Source: Actinotalea caeni
GTDB taxonomy: Bacteria > Actinomycetota > Actinomycetes > Actinomycetales > Beutenbergiaceae
Reading direction: 5' to 3'
Assembly (NCBI RefSeq): GCF_009733795.1
Contig: NZ_WNXX01000024.1
Coordinates: 1 to 48,631 of the forward strand
Length of the DNA: 48,631 nucleotides
Shown: one piece after another, positions 31,622 through 40,534 of the stretch
Layout: each line of letters opens with the position of its first letter
How positions within the stretch are numbered: the stretch's first letter is position 1
Position numbers and translations under genes: made by a program
The notes under the pieces: generated by a model
Database searches by the model: none
What the model saw: only the letters and a program-made list of their open reading frames with translations
What the model was told of the DNA's origin: nothing

Positions 31622-32580
31622 GGGCGCTCTCCGGCCGCGACGGCACGCACGCGCTCGTACCAGCGCCGCTGGGTCTCGCCGTCGGCCCGCGTCGCCGCGA
31701 GGGCGTCGGTGCTCGGCGCCACCCGCCGGACGGGCAGGAAGCCCTGCACCGGGAGCAGCGGGTCGTCGGTGACGTCGCGCTCGAACAGCTGCACGGTGGC
31801 CAGCCCGCACGCGTACGGCAGCTCGGGCAGCGCCGCCGCGAGCGCGACGCCCGCCGCGATGCCGACCGAGCTCTCCAGCGCCGACGACACGACGACCGGC
31901 AGCCCGGTCTCCTCGGCGACGCGCAGCGCCGCCCGCACGCCGCCGAGCGGCTGCACCTTGAGGACGACGACGTCGGCGGCCTCGGCGCGCACGACCGCCA
32001 TCGGGTCCTCGGCGCGGCGGATCGACTCGTCGGCGGCGACCGGCACGTCGACCGCACGCCGCACCGCGGCCAGCTCCTCGACGCGCGCGCACGGCTGCTC
32101 GACGTACTCCAGACCACCTGCCGCGCGGTCGAGCAGCCGCAACCGCGCGACCGCGGTCTCGACGTCCCAGGCGCCGTTGGCGTCGATGCGCACCCGGCCC
32201 GTGGGTCCCAGCGCCGCCCGGACCGCCTCGAGCCGTGCCGCCTCCTCGCCGGCCGACTGCCCGGCCTCGGCGACCTTGACCTTCGCGGTCGTGCAGCCGC
32301 CGGAGGCGCGCACGATCTCGGCGGCGCGCTCGGGCCCGACGGCGGGCACGGTCACGTTGACCGGCACCCGGTCGCGCACCGGCGGCGGGAAGCCGTCGTC
32401 GGCGGCCTCGCGTGCCGCGGCCCACCAGCGCCGCGCCTCGTGGTCGGAGTAGTCCCAGAACGGCGAGAACTCGCCCCAGCCGGCGGGGCCGCGCACCAGC
32501 ACGCCGCTGCGGACCTCCAGCCCCCGGAACCGCGAGCGCAGCGGCGTGGACCACACGTGCGCACCGGGGAGGGAGACCAC
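31618..32580 (-). CDS. menC: o-Succinylbenzoate synthase
   Basis: Enolase-superfamily dehydratase (320 residues). Metal and acid-base residues are in place: TAKVKV (Lys 100 and 102), RIDANGAW (Asp 133), YVEQP (Glu 161), ADES (Asp 184) and VLKVQPLGG (Lys 208). Start GTG 32580 has TAGGCT ending 6 bases upstream, so no Shine-Dalgarno and a likely leaderless message. First gene of menC-menD. Confidence 0.95.
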   Translation of the reverse strand: MVSLPGAHVWSTPLRSRFRGLEVRSGVLVRGPAGWGEFSPFWDYSDHEARRWWAAAREAADDGFPPPVRDRVPVNVTVPAVGPERAAEIVRASGGCTTAKVKVAEAGQSAGEEAARLEAVRAALGPTGRVRIDANGAWDVETAVARLRLLDRAAGGLEYVEQPCARVEELAAVRRAVDVPVAADESIRRAEDPMAVVRAEAADVVVLKVQPLGGVRAALRVAEETGLPVVVSSALESSVGIAAGVALAAALPELPYACGLATVQLFERDVTDDPLLPVQGFLPVRRVAPSTDALAATRADGETQRRWYERVRAVAAGERP

Positions 32581-32586
32581 GGAGCC

Positions 32587-32592
32587 AGCCTA
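32587..32592 (-). promoter_or_regulatory. -10 hexamer of menC-menD (leaderless)
   Basis: Minus-strand TAGGCT, 6 bases, then GTG at 32580. The same hexamer and spacing precede the glutaredoxin gene. Confidence 0.55.
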
Positions 32593-32706
32593 GGCCGCCC
32601 GCCGGATCGCCCCGACCCCCACCGTTGCGACCCTGCCCGCGGCGCTGCGGCCCTACGCTCCCAGGAACGGACGGTCACCGGACCGCCAGGACAAGGGAGC
32701 GCAGAC

Positions 32707-32967
32707 ATGGGTTACGGGTTCGGCATCTTCCTCATCGCCGCCGGGCTGATCCTCGCCCTCGCCATCTCGGACCGCATCGAGGGCATCGACCTCGGCCTCA
32801 TCGGCTGGATCCTGGCCGGGGCGGGCGCGCTCGTCGTCGTCATCACCGCGATCCAGGCGAACGCCCGGCGCAGCGCCACGACGACCGCGACGACGACCCA
32901 CCCCGACGGCTCCCAGGTCACCGAGCAGCGCACCACCGAGCGTCAGGACCCGCCGCCGGTCGCCTGA
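32707..32967 (+). CDS. DUF6458-type small membrane protein
   Basis: Protein of 86 residues with two hydrophobic helices (about 5-20 and 30-50), the first following MGYGFGIFLIAAG, and a hydrophilic Thr/Gln-rich tail. This matches the actinobacterial DUF6458 family of unknown function. TACGCT at 32654-32659 could be its -10; AAGGGAGC serves as ribosome site. Its last 25 bases overlap the convergent metallophosphoesterase gene. Confidence 0.8.
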   Translation: MGYGFGIFLIAAGLILALAISDRIEGIDLGLIGWILAGAGALVVVITAIQANARRSATTTATTTHPDGSQVTEQRTTERQDPPPVA

Positions 32968-33707
32968 CCCTGCAGCCCGCGGTAGCGGGCGGTCCGCAGC
33001 TCGACCTCCCACACGTCGGTCGCGGGCATGCCGACGGCGTGCGCGACCGCGACCTCGGCGTCGACGTCGTAGGGCACCCGCACGACCTGGATCCCGAACG
33101 GCGCGGGTGCGGTGCCGTCGACGACGCCCTCGAGCACCACGTAGCTCGAGACCGGCTCGTCGAGCGGGTTCCCGACCGAGCCGGCGTTGACGAGCGTGCG
33201 CCCCTCGCGCGTGCGCACGTAGGCGTCGTGGATGTCGCCGTAGACGACGACGTCGGGCGTCGGCCCGTCGCCGGTCATCTCGGTCGCGGCGAACATCCCG
33301 TCGAACTCCTCCTCGGTGTGCTCGGCGAACACGCGCACGTGCGGGCTGGTGGCCGAGGCGTGGAAGAGCCGCACCCGGCGGCCGCTGACCAGCAGGTCGT
33401 GGCTGAGCGGCAACGACGTCAGCCAGTCGCGCTGGTCCGGCCGCAGCTGGTCGCGCCACCACCGCGTCGCGGCCGGCGCGTCGTCACCCACGCGGGGCAG
33501 CGCATCGTCCCAGTTGCCGCGCACGGTCACCTCGCACACCTCGCGGCAGCGGTCGACGGCGGCGGCGCCCCGCGGGCCCTTGCCCGCCACGTCGCCGAGG
33601 TTGAGCACGCGACGGATGCCGCGCCCGGCGATGTCGTCGAGGACCGCCTCGAGGGCCGTCAGGTTGCCGTGGACGTCGGAGATCAGCGCGAGGCGGTCGG
33701 TGCTCAC
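32943..33707 (-). CDS. Calcineurin-like metallophosphoesterase
   Basis: Binuclear-metal phosphoesterase of 254 residues. ISDVHGN (near 10), LGDVAGKGP, RGNWD and VYGDIHDAYV supply metal ligands; the last replaces the more usual GHTH. The YfcE/MJ0936-like size suggests a phosphodiesterase, substrate unknown. I chose GTG 33707 over the in-frame GTG 33716 because TACGGT (33715-33720, minus) ends 7 bases before it. Confidence 0.9.
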   Translation of the reverse strand: MSTDRLALISDVHGNLTALEAVLDDIAGRGIRRVLNLGDVAGKGPRGAAAVDRCREVCEVTVRGNWDDALPRVGDDAPAATRWWRDQLRPDQRDWLTSLPLSHDLLVSGRRVRLFHASATSPHVRVFAEHTEEEFDGMFAATEMTGDGPTPDVVVYGDIHDAYVRTREGRTLVNAGSVGNPLDEPVSSYVVLEGVVDGTAPAPFGIQVVRVPYDVDAEVAVAHAVGMPATDVWEVELRTARYRGLQGQATGGGS

Positions 33708-33747
33708 GCCCGCCACCGTAGGACCCCTCGCCCCCGGTACGCCGGGG

Positions 33748-34065
33748 TCAGCGGATCCCCGCGCGCTCGTCCAGCTCCTGCAGCAGGTCGTGCGCGGCCA
33801 GCTCGACCGCCTTGTGGCGCCACTCCGCCGCCCGGTAGACGCACGCGATCAGCGCCGTCCGGTGCACGCGCCGGAAGTCGCCCACCACGAAGGCGTAGCG
33901 GGCCTTGGTCTCCTCCGTCGCACCGACCGTGAGCCCGAGGTGCCAGGCCGCGTACTCGGCCCACGAGTGCCGTTCGAGGTAGGCGTTCTGCGCCGCGGCG
34001 TCCGGCTGCACCTCGCCCCAGTCGCTGTCGAGGACGTACTGCCGCGCGGCGGCACCGCACGGCAC
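33748..34065 (-). CDS. Conserved hypothetical protein
   Basis: Protein of 105 residues, soluble, rich in aromatic residues. Distinct stretches are YVLDSDWGEVQPDAAAQNAYL, HSWAEYAAWHLGLT and RYAFVVGDFRRVHRTALIA (each quoted only in part as markers). I recall close actinobacterial homologues of unknown function, so it is real. GTG 34065 is the only upstream start. It is divergent from menB with 32 bases between starts. Confidence 0.75.
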   Translation of the reverse strand: MPCGAAARQYVLDSDWGEVQPDAAAQNAYLERHSWAEYAAWHLGLTVGATEETKARYAFVVGDFRRVHRTALIACVYRAAEWRHKAVELAAHDLLQELDERAGIR

Positions 34066-34085
34066 GCGCGAGCCCCCGACCCGCC

Positions 34086-34091
34086 TACCCT
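34086..34091 (+). promoter_or_regulatory. -10 hexamer of menB (leaderless)
   Basis: TACCCT, 6 bases, then GTG at 34098. It sits inside the 32-base space to the divergent hypothetical gene. Confidence 0.55.
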
Positions 34092-34097
34092 GGGCGG

Positions 34098-35044
<947 letters not shown>

Positions 35045-35054
<10 letters not shown>

Positions 35055-35566
35055 CCGACGGCGGCGGGCTCCCACTCGCCGGCCCGCCGGTGCAGCTGCG
35101 CGAACATCCCGGGCTGGTAGAGCCCGGCCGGCTGCCGGGTCATGACGTTGACGACGTTGAACGCGTTGATCGTCGCGATCTGGCACACGAGCGCGGTCAG
35201 CTGGTGGTCGTCGTAGTGGCGGGCCGCCTCCTCCCAGACCTCGTCGGGGACCTCGCCGCGGTCGGCGATGCGGGTGCCGGCCTCGGCGAGCGCGAGCGCG
35301 GCGCGCTCGGCGTCGGTGAAGACGGTCGTCGCCTCCCGCCAGGCGGCGACGAGGTTGAGCCGCTGCGCGGTCTCGCCGGCCGCGGCCGCGTCCTTGGTGT
35401 GCATGTCCACGCAGAACCCGCAGCCGTTGATCTGGCTCGCGCGGATCCGCACGAGCTCCAGCGTGCTCGCCGGCACCACGTCCCGCAGCGGTCGCTCCGC
35501 CGCGATCAGGTGGCGCACCGCGCCGGTGGCGACGTCGTCGGTCATCAGGTCGATCCGGGGTCCCAT
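35045..35566 (-). CDS. Carboxymuconolactone decarboxylase family protein (AhpD-like)
   Basis: Protein of 173 residues. CGFCVDMH at 49-56 gives the CxxCxxxH redox motif of AhpD-like peroxidase-reductases. Good AGGAGGAG before the ATG at 35566. ECF41 sigma factors are typically encoded beside genes of this class, and the upstream gene is such a sigma factor; both share a promoter motif. Physiological substrate is not known. Confidence 0.92.
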
Positions 35567-35607
35567 GCCTGTCTCCTCCTCGTAGCGGGGAACCGTTCAC
35601 CCCTTCC

Positions 35608-35634
35608 GACGAGACGGCGGCAGCGGATGTCAGG
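35608..35634 (-). promoter_or_regulatory. ECF41/SigJ-type promoter of the decarboxylase-family gene
   Basis: On the minus strand CCTGACA (35634-35628), 16 bases, CGTC (35611-35608). The start codon lies about 42 bases on. The same motif and spacing precede the sigma gene. It resembles the SigJ form I recall, GTCACA-N16-CGTC. Confidence 0.65.
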
Positions 35635-35681
35635 TGCCCGGTGCCCGGGCGTGTCCCGACGGCCCCGCTGCGGGGAGCGCG

Positions 35682-36611
35682 TCAGGCCCAGACGGCGAGC
35701 TTGTCCGGGTTGCGCACCGTCCAGATCGTGCGCACCCGGCCGTCGACGACGTCGAGCGCGACCACCGACACCACGCGGCCGCCGACACGACACACCAGTC
35801 CGGGCCGGCCGTTGACGACCTCCTCGACGACCCGCAGGTCCGGGTTGTGCTCGATCACCGTGAGCAACCCGCGCGCGACCTCCTCGGCACCCTGCGCGAC
35901 GTGCGCGAACACCGGGACCTTGCCACCGCTGTCGGCCAGCGACGTCACCCGCGCGTCGAGCAGCCCCACGAGCGCCGCGACGTCCTTGCGCTCCCAGGCG
36001 TCTCGGAGGTCTCGCACGACCTCGGCGGTGGCTGTGGCCGGGTCGGGCCCGCCCGGCGCGGCCTCGCGCAGCCGCCGCCGGGCCACGCTGGCCAGCTGGC
36101 GGCACGCCGCCGGGGTGCGGTCGACGACGTCCGCGATCTCGGAGAAGGCGTAGCCGAACACGTCGTGCAGCACGAACGCCACCCGCTCGGCCGGCGTCAT
36201 CGCGTCCAGCACGACGAGGAAGGCCATCGTCACCGACTCGTCGAGGCCGATCTTCTCGGCGGGGTCGCCGTGCTCGACGACGGGGCGGCGTGACCACCGA
36301 ACCGCTCCGCGCCGCCGGGCACCGGTTCCGGGATCCACTCCCCCACGTACCGCTCGCGGCGCACGCGCGCCGACCGCAGCTGGTCGAGGCAGAGCCTGCT
36401 CGCGACCGTCGTCAGCCAGGCGGCGGGTGAGTCGACCGCGGCCCACTGCGCCTCGGTGAGCCCGTACCAGCGCGCGTAGGTCTCCTGCACGACGTCCTCG
36501 GCGTCGGCCAGCGAGCCGAACAGGCGGTAGGCGACGCCGGTCAGGCGGGCCCCGCTCGGCCATGAGCAGGTCGAGCCGGTCGTCGGCCGCGTCGTGGCCG
36601 GTGTCGAGCAT
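35682..36611 (-). pseudogene. ECF41 (SigJ-like) sigma factor with two compensating frameshifts
   Basis: The 5' end (MLDTGHDAADDRLDLLMAER) and the part from RPVVEHGDPAEKIG to the stop share one frame, but sigma region 2 lies in the next frame. That second frame reads TGVAYRLFGSLADAEDVVQE and runs on through AAWLTTVASRLCLDQLRS. One extra base in GGGCCCC (36547-36553) and one missing base near the G4 run at 36282-36285 would restore a continuous protein. Region 4 (FGYAFSEIADVV) and a SnoaL-like C-terminal domain with DSGGK and NPDKL, the ECF41 marks, are intact. Either a real pseudogene or two homopolymer sequencing errors. A ribosome site GGGAGGG precedes ATG 36611. Confidence 0.85.
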
Positions 36612-36642
36612 GGGCACCCTCCCGAGACGTCGATGCTATGAC

Positions 36643-36669
36643 GACGGGGCGGGCTCGCGCGGTGTCAGG
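36643..36669 (-). promoter_or_regulatory. ECF41/SigJ-type autoregulatory promoter
   Basis: Minus strand: CCTGACA (36669-36663), 16 bases, CGTC (36646-36643), then about 31 bases to the sigma ATG. Identical to the decarboxylase-gene promoter in both elements and spacing, as expected if the sigma factor controls both. Confidence 0.65.
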
Positions 36670-36690
36670 TCCGGCGTCGGCCGGCCCCGG

Positions 36691-36939
36691 TCACCGGCTG
36701 AGGAACCACTCGGCCACCGCGCTGACGGCGGTGCCGGCACCGACGGCGAGCAGCACCATCGTGCCGATGAGCAGCACCAGCGACACCGTGACCGCGGCGG
36801 CGGTGCGGGCGAGCGTGCGCTCGTCCGGGCCGGGGACGTCGTTGCGGGGGCTGTGGTCGTCCTCGACCCGCCCCTCGACCGGTGCGGCGGGCGCGGTGCG
36901 ACGGGGACGGACGACGGGGTGAGCAGTGATCGAGGCCAT
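36691..36939 (-). CDS. Small single-helix membrane protein
   Basis: Protein of 82 residues: Pro/Arg-rich cytoplasmic start, then a hydrophobic stretch of about 30 residues (49-76, VTVSLVLLIGTMVLLAVG) and a short end WFLSR. No family recognised. Codon use fits the genome. It lies just upstream of the sigma gene on the same strand, but the sigma gene has its own promoter between them. Confidence 0.55.
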   Translation of the reverse strand: MASITAHPVVRPRRTAPAAPVEGRVEDDHSPRNDVPGPDERTLARTAAAVTVSLVLLIGTMVLLAVGAGTAVSAVAEWFLSR

Positions 36940-37037
36940 GTCTCAAGGCTGCTCGCACGCCGCCGCCGGCACATCGGACGGGGGCCCGAATCGTGGGCAC
37001 GCCTGCGGGATGAACGGCCCCCGCCGCCGTCCACCCA

Positions 37038-37070
37038 CGGGATGACGCCGCCGCGTGCGGAGTCATCCCG
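37038..37070 (-). terminator. Hairpin after the LLM oxidoreductase gene
   Basis: Perfect 9-base stem CGGGATGAC/GTCATCCCG with a 15-base loop, 8 bases past the stop codon. No U-tract. Confidence 0.65.
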
Positions 37071-37077
37071 CCGCGGC

Positions 37078-37851
37078 TCAGCCCTGCGCGTCGCGCCAGG
37101 CGAGGGCCTCGCGCACCTGCGTGAGGTCGTAGTCGGGCCCGGGCGTGCCGATCGTGAACAGGGTGACGCCGGCGTCGACGAACCCCTGCGCGGCGTCCAC
37201 GCCGGGCCAGGAGCTCGACCGCTCGATCGCGGCGGGGTCGGTGCCGACCTCCGCGCAGTGCTCGGCGAGGATCGCCGACTTGCGGGTGAGCGTCTCGAGG
37301 TCGCCGAAGGCGTGCCAGATGTCGGCGTGCTGGGCGACGAGGCGCAGCGTCTTCTTCTCGCCGCCGCCGCCGATCAGCACCGGGACGCTGCCGGGCGCGG
37401 CCGGGTTGCCGACCGCGAGGCGGTGCTCGATGCGCGGCAGGTACTCGGCCAGCAGCCGCAGCCGCGAGCCCGGGGTACCGAACTCGTAGCCGAAGCTGTC
37501 GTAGTCCTTCTGGTTCCAGCCCGCGCCGATCCCGAGGATCAGCCGGCCGCCGCTGATGTGGTCGACGGTGCGCGCCATGTCGGCGAGCAGGTCGGGGTTG
37601 CGGTAGCCGCCGCCGGTGACGAGCGCGCCGATCTGCACGCGCTCGGTCTGCTCGGCCCACGCACCGAGCATCGTCCAGCACTCGAAGTGCGCGCCGTCGA
37701 GGTCGCCGTTGAGGGGGTAGAAGTGGTCCCAGTTGAAGATGATGTCGACGCCGGCGTCCTCGGCACGCAGCACGGCGTCACGGATGAGGCCGTAGTCAGG
37801 GGCGTGCTCGGGCTGGAGCTGGACGGCGATGCGGACTCGACGGTCGGTCAT
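37078..37851 (-). CDS. LLM-class (F420-type) oxidoreductase
   Basis: Luciferase-like TIM-barrel protein of 257 residues, probably F420-dependent. Features: VDIIFNWDHFYPL near 35, ALVTGGGYRNPDLLADMART (substrate/cofactor loop), SGGRLILGIGAGWNQ and IPVLIGGGGEKKTL-like VPVLIGGGGEKKTLRLVAQ. Substrate unknown. TACGCT (37858-37863, minus) ends 6 bases before the ATG, with GGAGGG filling the gap. It lies 42 bases after the DUF3048 gene. Confidence 0.88.
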   Translation of the reverse strand: MTDRRVRIAVQLQPEHAPDYGLIRDAVLRAEDAGVDIIFNWDHFYPLNGDLDGAHFECWTMLGAWAEQTERVQIGALVTGGGYRNPDLLADMARTVDHISGGRLILGIGAGWNQKDYDSFGYEFGTPGSRLRLLAEYLPRIEHRLAVGNPAAPGSVPVLIGGGGEKKTLRLVAQHADIWHAFGDLETLTRKSAILAEHCAEVGTDPAAIERSSSWPGVDAAQGFVDAGVTLFTIGTPGPDYDLTQVREALAWRDAQG

Positions 37852-37893
37852 CCCTCCAGCGTAGGTGCAGCCGCGGGTGCGGCGGTCGCCGCG

Positions 37894-38961
37894 TCAGGAG
37901 ACGGAGACGGACGACCCGCTCACCGGCACGAGCTCGACCCAGGTATTGCCGGGCGCCAGCAGCACGGGTGCGTCGTCGGCGGTGGTGAGCTCCAGCACCG
38001 ACCCGACCTCGGACTTGCTCCAGGTGGCCTCGACCTGGTGCCCGCCGGTGAGGACGATCGCGGACCCGGAGCCCGTGAGCACGGTCTCCGGGACCGGGTT
38101 GCCGCCGGGGTCGTGCGCGCCGGTGTCACGCACCTGGACGCGCAGCACGACGACGTTGACCGCGGTGATGCGGCCGCCGTCGGTCGTCGTCGCCGGCTGG
38201 CCGGTCTCCGAGCGCTGCCAGACGTCGCCGTCCCAGGACCAGCTCGGGTCGGCCGCGGGGAACGCGATCGCGACCGAGCGCGCCGGCTCGCCGTCGAGCG
38301 CGGTCGCCTGCTCAGGCGTGCGCGCGAACCGGAACTGCTGCTCCGGCGGGCCCTCGCCGGCACCGGCCCGCAGGAAGGTCTCGGTGTCGCCGTAGACGTT
38401 GTGCGGGGCGACCCGGTCGCTCGTGCGGTAGAACCCGGCGTCGCCGCCGTCGTGGGAGAGCATCGTCAGACCGGTGGCGGCGACCTGGTTGACGAACCGC
38501 GCCTGGCCTCCCGAGAACACGAACAGGCCCCCGAAGGGCGCCGAGATCGCGGCGTCCATGGGGCGCAGCGAGCGGATCGGGCCGAGGGTGGCCGGCACCG
38601 AGGAGTGGAAGACGGCGTTGAAGCGCGTGATGCCGCCCTCGACCATCTCCTCGAACACGACGTCGGCGTCGCCGAGACCGGTCTGCGGGCGCGCCTCCCG
38701 GGAGTTCTCGATCTTCACGCTCATGGCGGGGCGCTCCGCGACCTCGTCGGTCGCGACACCGGTCAGCGGCCAGGTCACCGGGACCGTGGGCTCCGGCACC
38801 GCGCCCTTGTCGGCGGGCGCGACGGTCGCGTCGGGGGTGACCGTCACGAAGATCGTCTTGTTGCTCGACGGGCCCGCGCACCCCGCCAGCAGCGCCACGG
38901 TCGCGACGGCTGCGGCGAGCGTCGCGCGTCGCGTCCTTGCTGTGCTGGTCGTCCTCGCCAC
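37894..38961 (-). CDS. DUF3048 domain lipoprotein (YerB-like)
   Basis: Exported lipoprotein of 355 residues: Arg-rich start, hydrophobic helix, lipobox LLAGC (cysteine near 28). The mature part has PLTGVATDE, ARPQTGLGDADVVFEEMVEGGITR and LGPIRSLRPMDA, typical of DUF3048. Bacillus YerB is the best-known homologue; the role is not established. TACGAT (38968-38973, minus) ends 6 bases before GTG 38961 and decides the start over an in-frame codon at 39024. Confidence 0.9.
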   Translation of the reverse strand: MARTTSTARTRRATLAAAVATVALLAGCAGPSSNKTIFVTVTPDATVAPADKGAVPEPTVPVTWPLTGVATDEVAERPAMSVKIENSREARPQTGLGDADVVFEEMVEGGITRFNAVFHSSVPATLGPIRSLRPMDAAISAPFGGLFVFSGGQARFVNQVAATGLTMLSHDGGDAGFYRTSDRVAPHNVYGDTETFLRAGAGEGPPEQQFRFARTPEQATALDGEPARSVAIAFPAADPSWSWDGDVWQRSETGQPATTTDGGRITAVNVVVLRVQVRDTGAHDPGGNPVPETVLTGSGSAIVLTGGHQVEATWSKSEVGSVLELTTADDAPVLLAPGNTWVELVPVSGSSVSVS

Positions 38962-39145
38962 CGGGCCATCGTAGGGGCCCCGCGCGCTCGCGAGCCCCAC
39001 GGTCGACGCCGCGATCCGCGGCATCTCAAGGGTTCTCGCGGGTGCGCGGCGGGCGTGGGGGGGCGCGACGGGCGCGACGGGAAAGGGCTCTCCCGGCGAG
39101 TCGTGCCCGGTTCGGCGACCACCCCGCGCCGAGGTCCCGGAAGCC

Positions 39146-39174
39146 TTGACCGGTGCCGGAGCGGTTGCTAGCGT
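39146..39174 (+). promoter_or_regulatory. Sigma-70-type promoter for putative RNA
   Basis: TTGACC, 17 bases, TAGCGT. This is one of the best full promoters in the window. Start of transcription is expected near 39181. Confidence 0.6.
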
Positions 39175-39180
39175 CGTCGC

Positions 39181-39300
39181 CGTTCGTCCAGCGTTGAAAG
39201 TCGTTCATCATTCGACAGTCCCCCCTGCGAGTCCGACGAAGCTGACGAACCCCGGCCCTGCGCCGGGCGGCCCGGCGGCGCATCCCCTACGTCGCCGGGC
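39181..39300 (+). ncRNA. Putative C-rich small RNA, 6C-like
   Basis: Downstream of a good promoter lies an unusually AT-rich segment with CCCCCC at about 39222. GTTCGTC (39182-39188) can pair with GACGAAC (39244-39250), closing a stem around it. Then come a hairpin CCCGGC-CCTGC-GCCGGG (39251-39267) and an 11-base stem with a C-rich loop CATCCCCTA (39270-39300), likely the terminator. Exposed C-runs in loops are the mark of the actinobacterial 6C RNA. No protein frame fits. It could instead be the menE leader, but menE has its own -10. Confidence 0.5.
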
Positions 39301-39374
39301 CCTCTCGCATCCTGCGCCGCAGCCGGCCCGTCCGGGCCGCTCCGGTGCCGTCGAGCAACCGCCTCACGGGCTTG

Positions 39375-39380
39375 TAGCGT
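39375..39380 (+). promoter_or_regulatory. -10 hexamer of menE (leaderless)
   Basis: TAGCGT, 7 bases, then GTG at 39388. The alternative GTG at 39379 lies inside this hexamer. Confidence 0.5.
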
Positions 39381-39387
39381 GGCGGCC

Positions 39388-40500
39388 GTGAGGACCGGTG
39401 GAGACCCGGCGCAGCGCCGGGCCGAGGACGCCACCGCGCTCGCGCGTGCGCTCGCCGACGCGCTCGCCGGCGGCCCGCCCGTCGTGCTCGGCGACCCTCC
39501 CCCGCGGCCGGTCCCCGCGGGCGTCGCGCTCGTGCTGCGCACGTCGGGGTCGAGCACGGGCGTCGGGCGTCCGGTGGCGCTGCCGGCGCAGGCCCTGGCG
39601 GCCAGCGTCGCCGCCACCCACACGCGCCTGTCGGGACCGGGTCGGTGGGTCCTCGCCCTGCCGCCGGTGCACGTCGCCGGCGTGCAGGTGCTGGTGCGCT
39701 CGGTCCTCGCGGGCACCGAGCCAGTCGTCGCCCCACCCGGACCGTTCGACCCCGACGCGCTCGCGGCGACGCTGGGCGCCGCGCCCGACGACGCACCGCT
39801 CTACCTCTCCCTGGTGCCGACCCAGCTGCACCGGGTGCTCGCCGAGGGCGGAGCCGCGCTCGAGGAGCTGACGCGCTGCGCGGCGGTGCTGGTCGGCGGC
39901 GCGGCGACGCCGCGCACCGACCTGGAGCGCGCCCGTGCCGCCGGCGTCCGGGTCGTCACGACCTACGGCATGACCGAGACCTGCGGCGGCTGCGTCTACG
40001 ACGGCGTCCCGCTCGACGGCGTCCGTGTCCGGCTGCGCGAGGGCCGGGTGCTGCTCGGCGGCCCCACGCTGGCCGCCGGCTACCTCGACGACGGCCCGCA
40101 GCCGTTCGAGGCCGACGCCGACGGCCGCTGGTTCGTCACCTCCGACGCCGGCGAGCTCGACGCCGACGGCCGGCTCCGCGTGCACGGCCGCGTCGACGAC
40201 GTGCTCGTCACCGGGGGCGTCAACGTGCACCCGGCGCACGTGGAGCGGCTGCTGGAGCCCGTGGCCGGCGAGGTGCTCGTCGTCGGCGTGCCGGACCCGG
40301 AGTGGGGCGTGCTGCTGACGGCGGTCGTCACGCGCGACGTCCCGCTGGAGGCGCTGCGCGACGCGGCCGGGCACGGCCCCCAGGCGCCGCGCGCCGTCGT
40401 GGTCGTCGACACGATCCCGACCCGCGGGCCCGGCAAGCCCGACCGCCGGGCCGCCGCCGCGCTGGCGGCCGCGGCGCTCGCCGGGCGCACCGAGCGCTGA
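39388..40500 (+). CDS. menE: o-Succinylbenzoate-CoA ligase
   Basis: Adenylate-forming enzyme that activates o-succinylbenzoate for MenB. About 370 residues, short beside the 450-490 of E. coli or Bacillus MenE but normal for actinobacteria as I recall. Motifs: LRTSGSSTGVGRPVAL (P-loop), TTYGMTETCGG (ATP site), GRVDDVLVTGGVNV, and RGPGKPDRRA with the catalytic lysine. Start GTG 39388 is chosen from the leaderless-type -10; GTG 39379 adds three residues. Confidence 0.94.
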   Translation: MRTGGDPAQRRAEDATALARALADALAGGPPVVLGDPPPRPVPAGVALVLRTSGSSTGVGRPVALPAQALAASVAATHTRLSGPGRWVLALPPVHVAGVQVLVRSVLAGTEPVVAPPGPFDPDALAATLGAAPDDAPLYLSLVPTQLHRVLAEGGAALEELTRCAAVLVGGAATPRTDLERARAAGVRVVTTYGMTETCGGCVYDGVPLDGVRVRLREGRVLLGGPTLAAGYLDDGPQPFEADADGRWFVTSDAGELDADGRLRVHGRVDDVLVTGGVNVHPAHVERLLEPVAGEVLVVGVPDPEWGVLLTAVVTRDVPLEALRDAAGHGPQAPRAVVVVDTIPTRGPGKPDRRAAAALAAAALAGRTER

Positions 40501-40522
40501 CGCAGCCGCGGCCCTCGGTCGG

Positions 40523-40528
40523 TACCCT
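40523..40528 (+). promoter_or_regulatory. -10 hexamer of menA (leaderless)
   Basis: TACCCT, 6 bases, then GTG at 40535, only 22 bases after the menE stop. menA may be transcribed from here as well as from menE. Confidence 0.5.
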
Positions 40529-40534
40529 CGCCTG

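Larger units (their letters stand above)
38962..39387. other. Intergenic region with putative small RNA gene
   Basis: 426 bases between divergent genes. The left part (to about 39140) shows nothing notable. The right part holds a sigma-70-like promoter, an AT-richer C6-containing segment and two strong hairpins, described separately, and the menE -10. Confidence 0.6.

Noticed and set aside
39026-39211. Small minus-strand frame starting MMNDFQRW
   Set aside because: It overlaps the putative RNA gene, has weak codon bias and an Arg/Pro-rich end. The RNA explanation with promoter and hairpins fits better.
39388-40500. menE as a truncated gene
   Set aside because: It is short, but all adenylation motifs including the catalytic lysine are present, and similar lengths are normal in actinobacteria.
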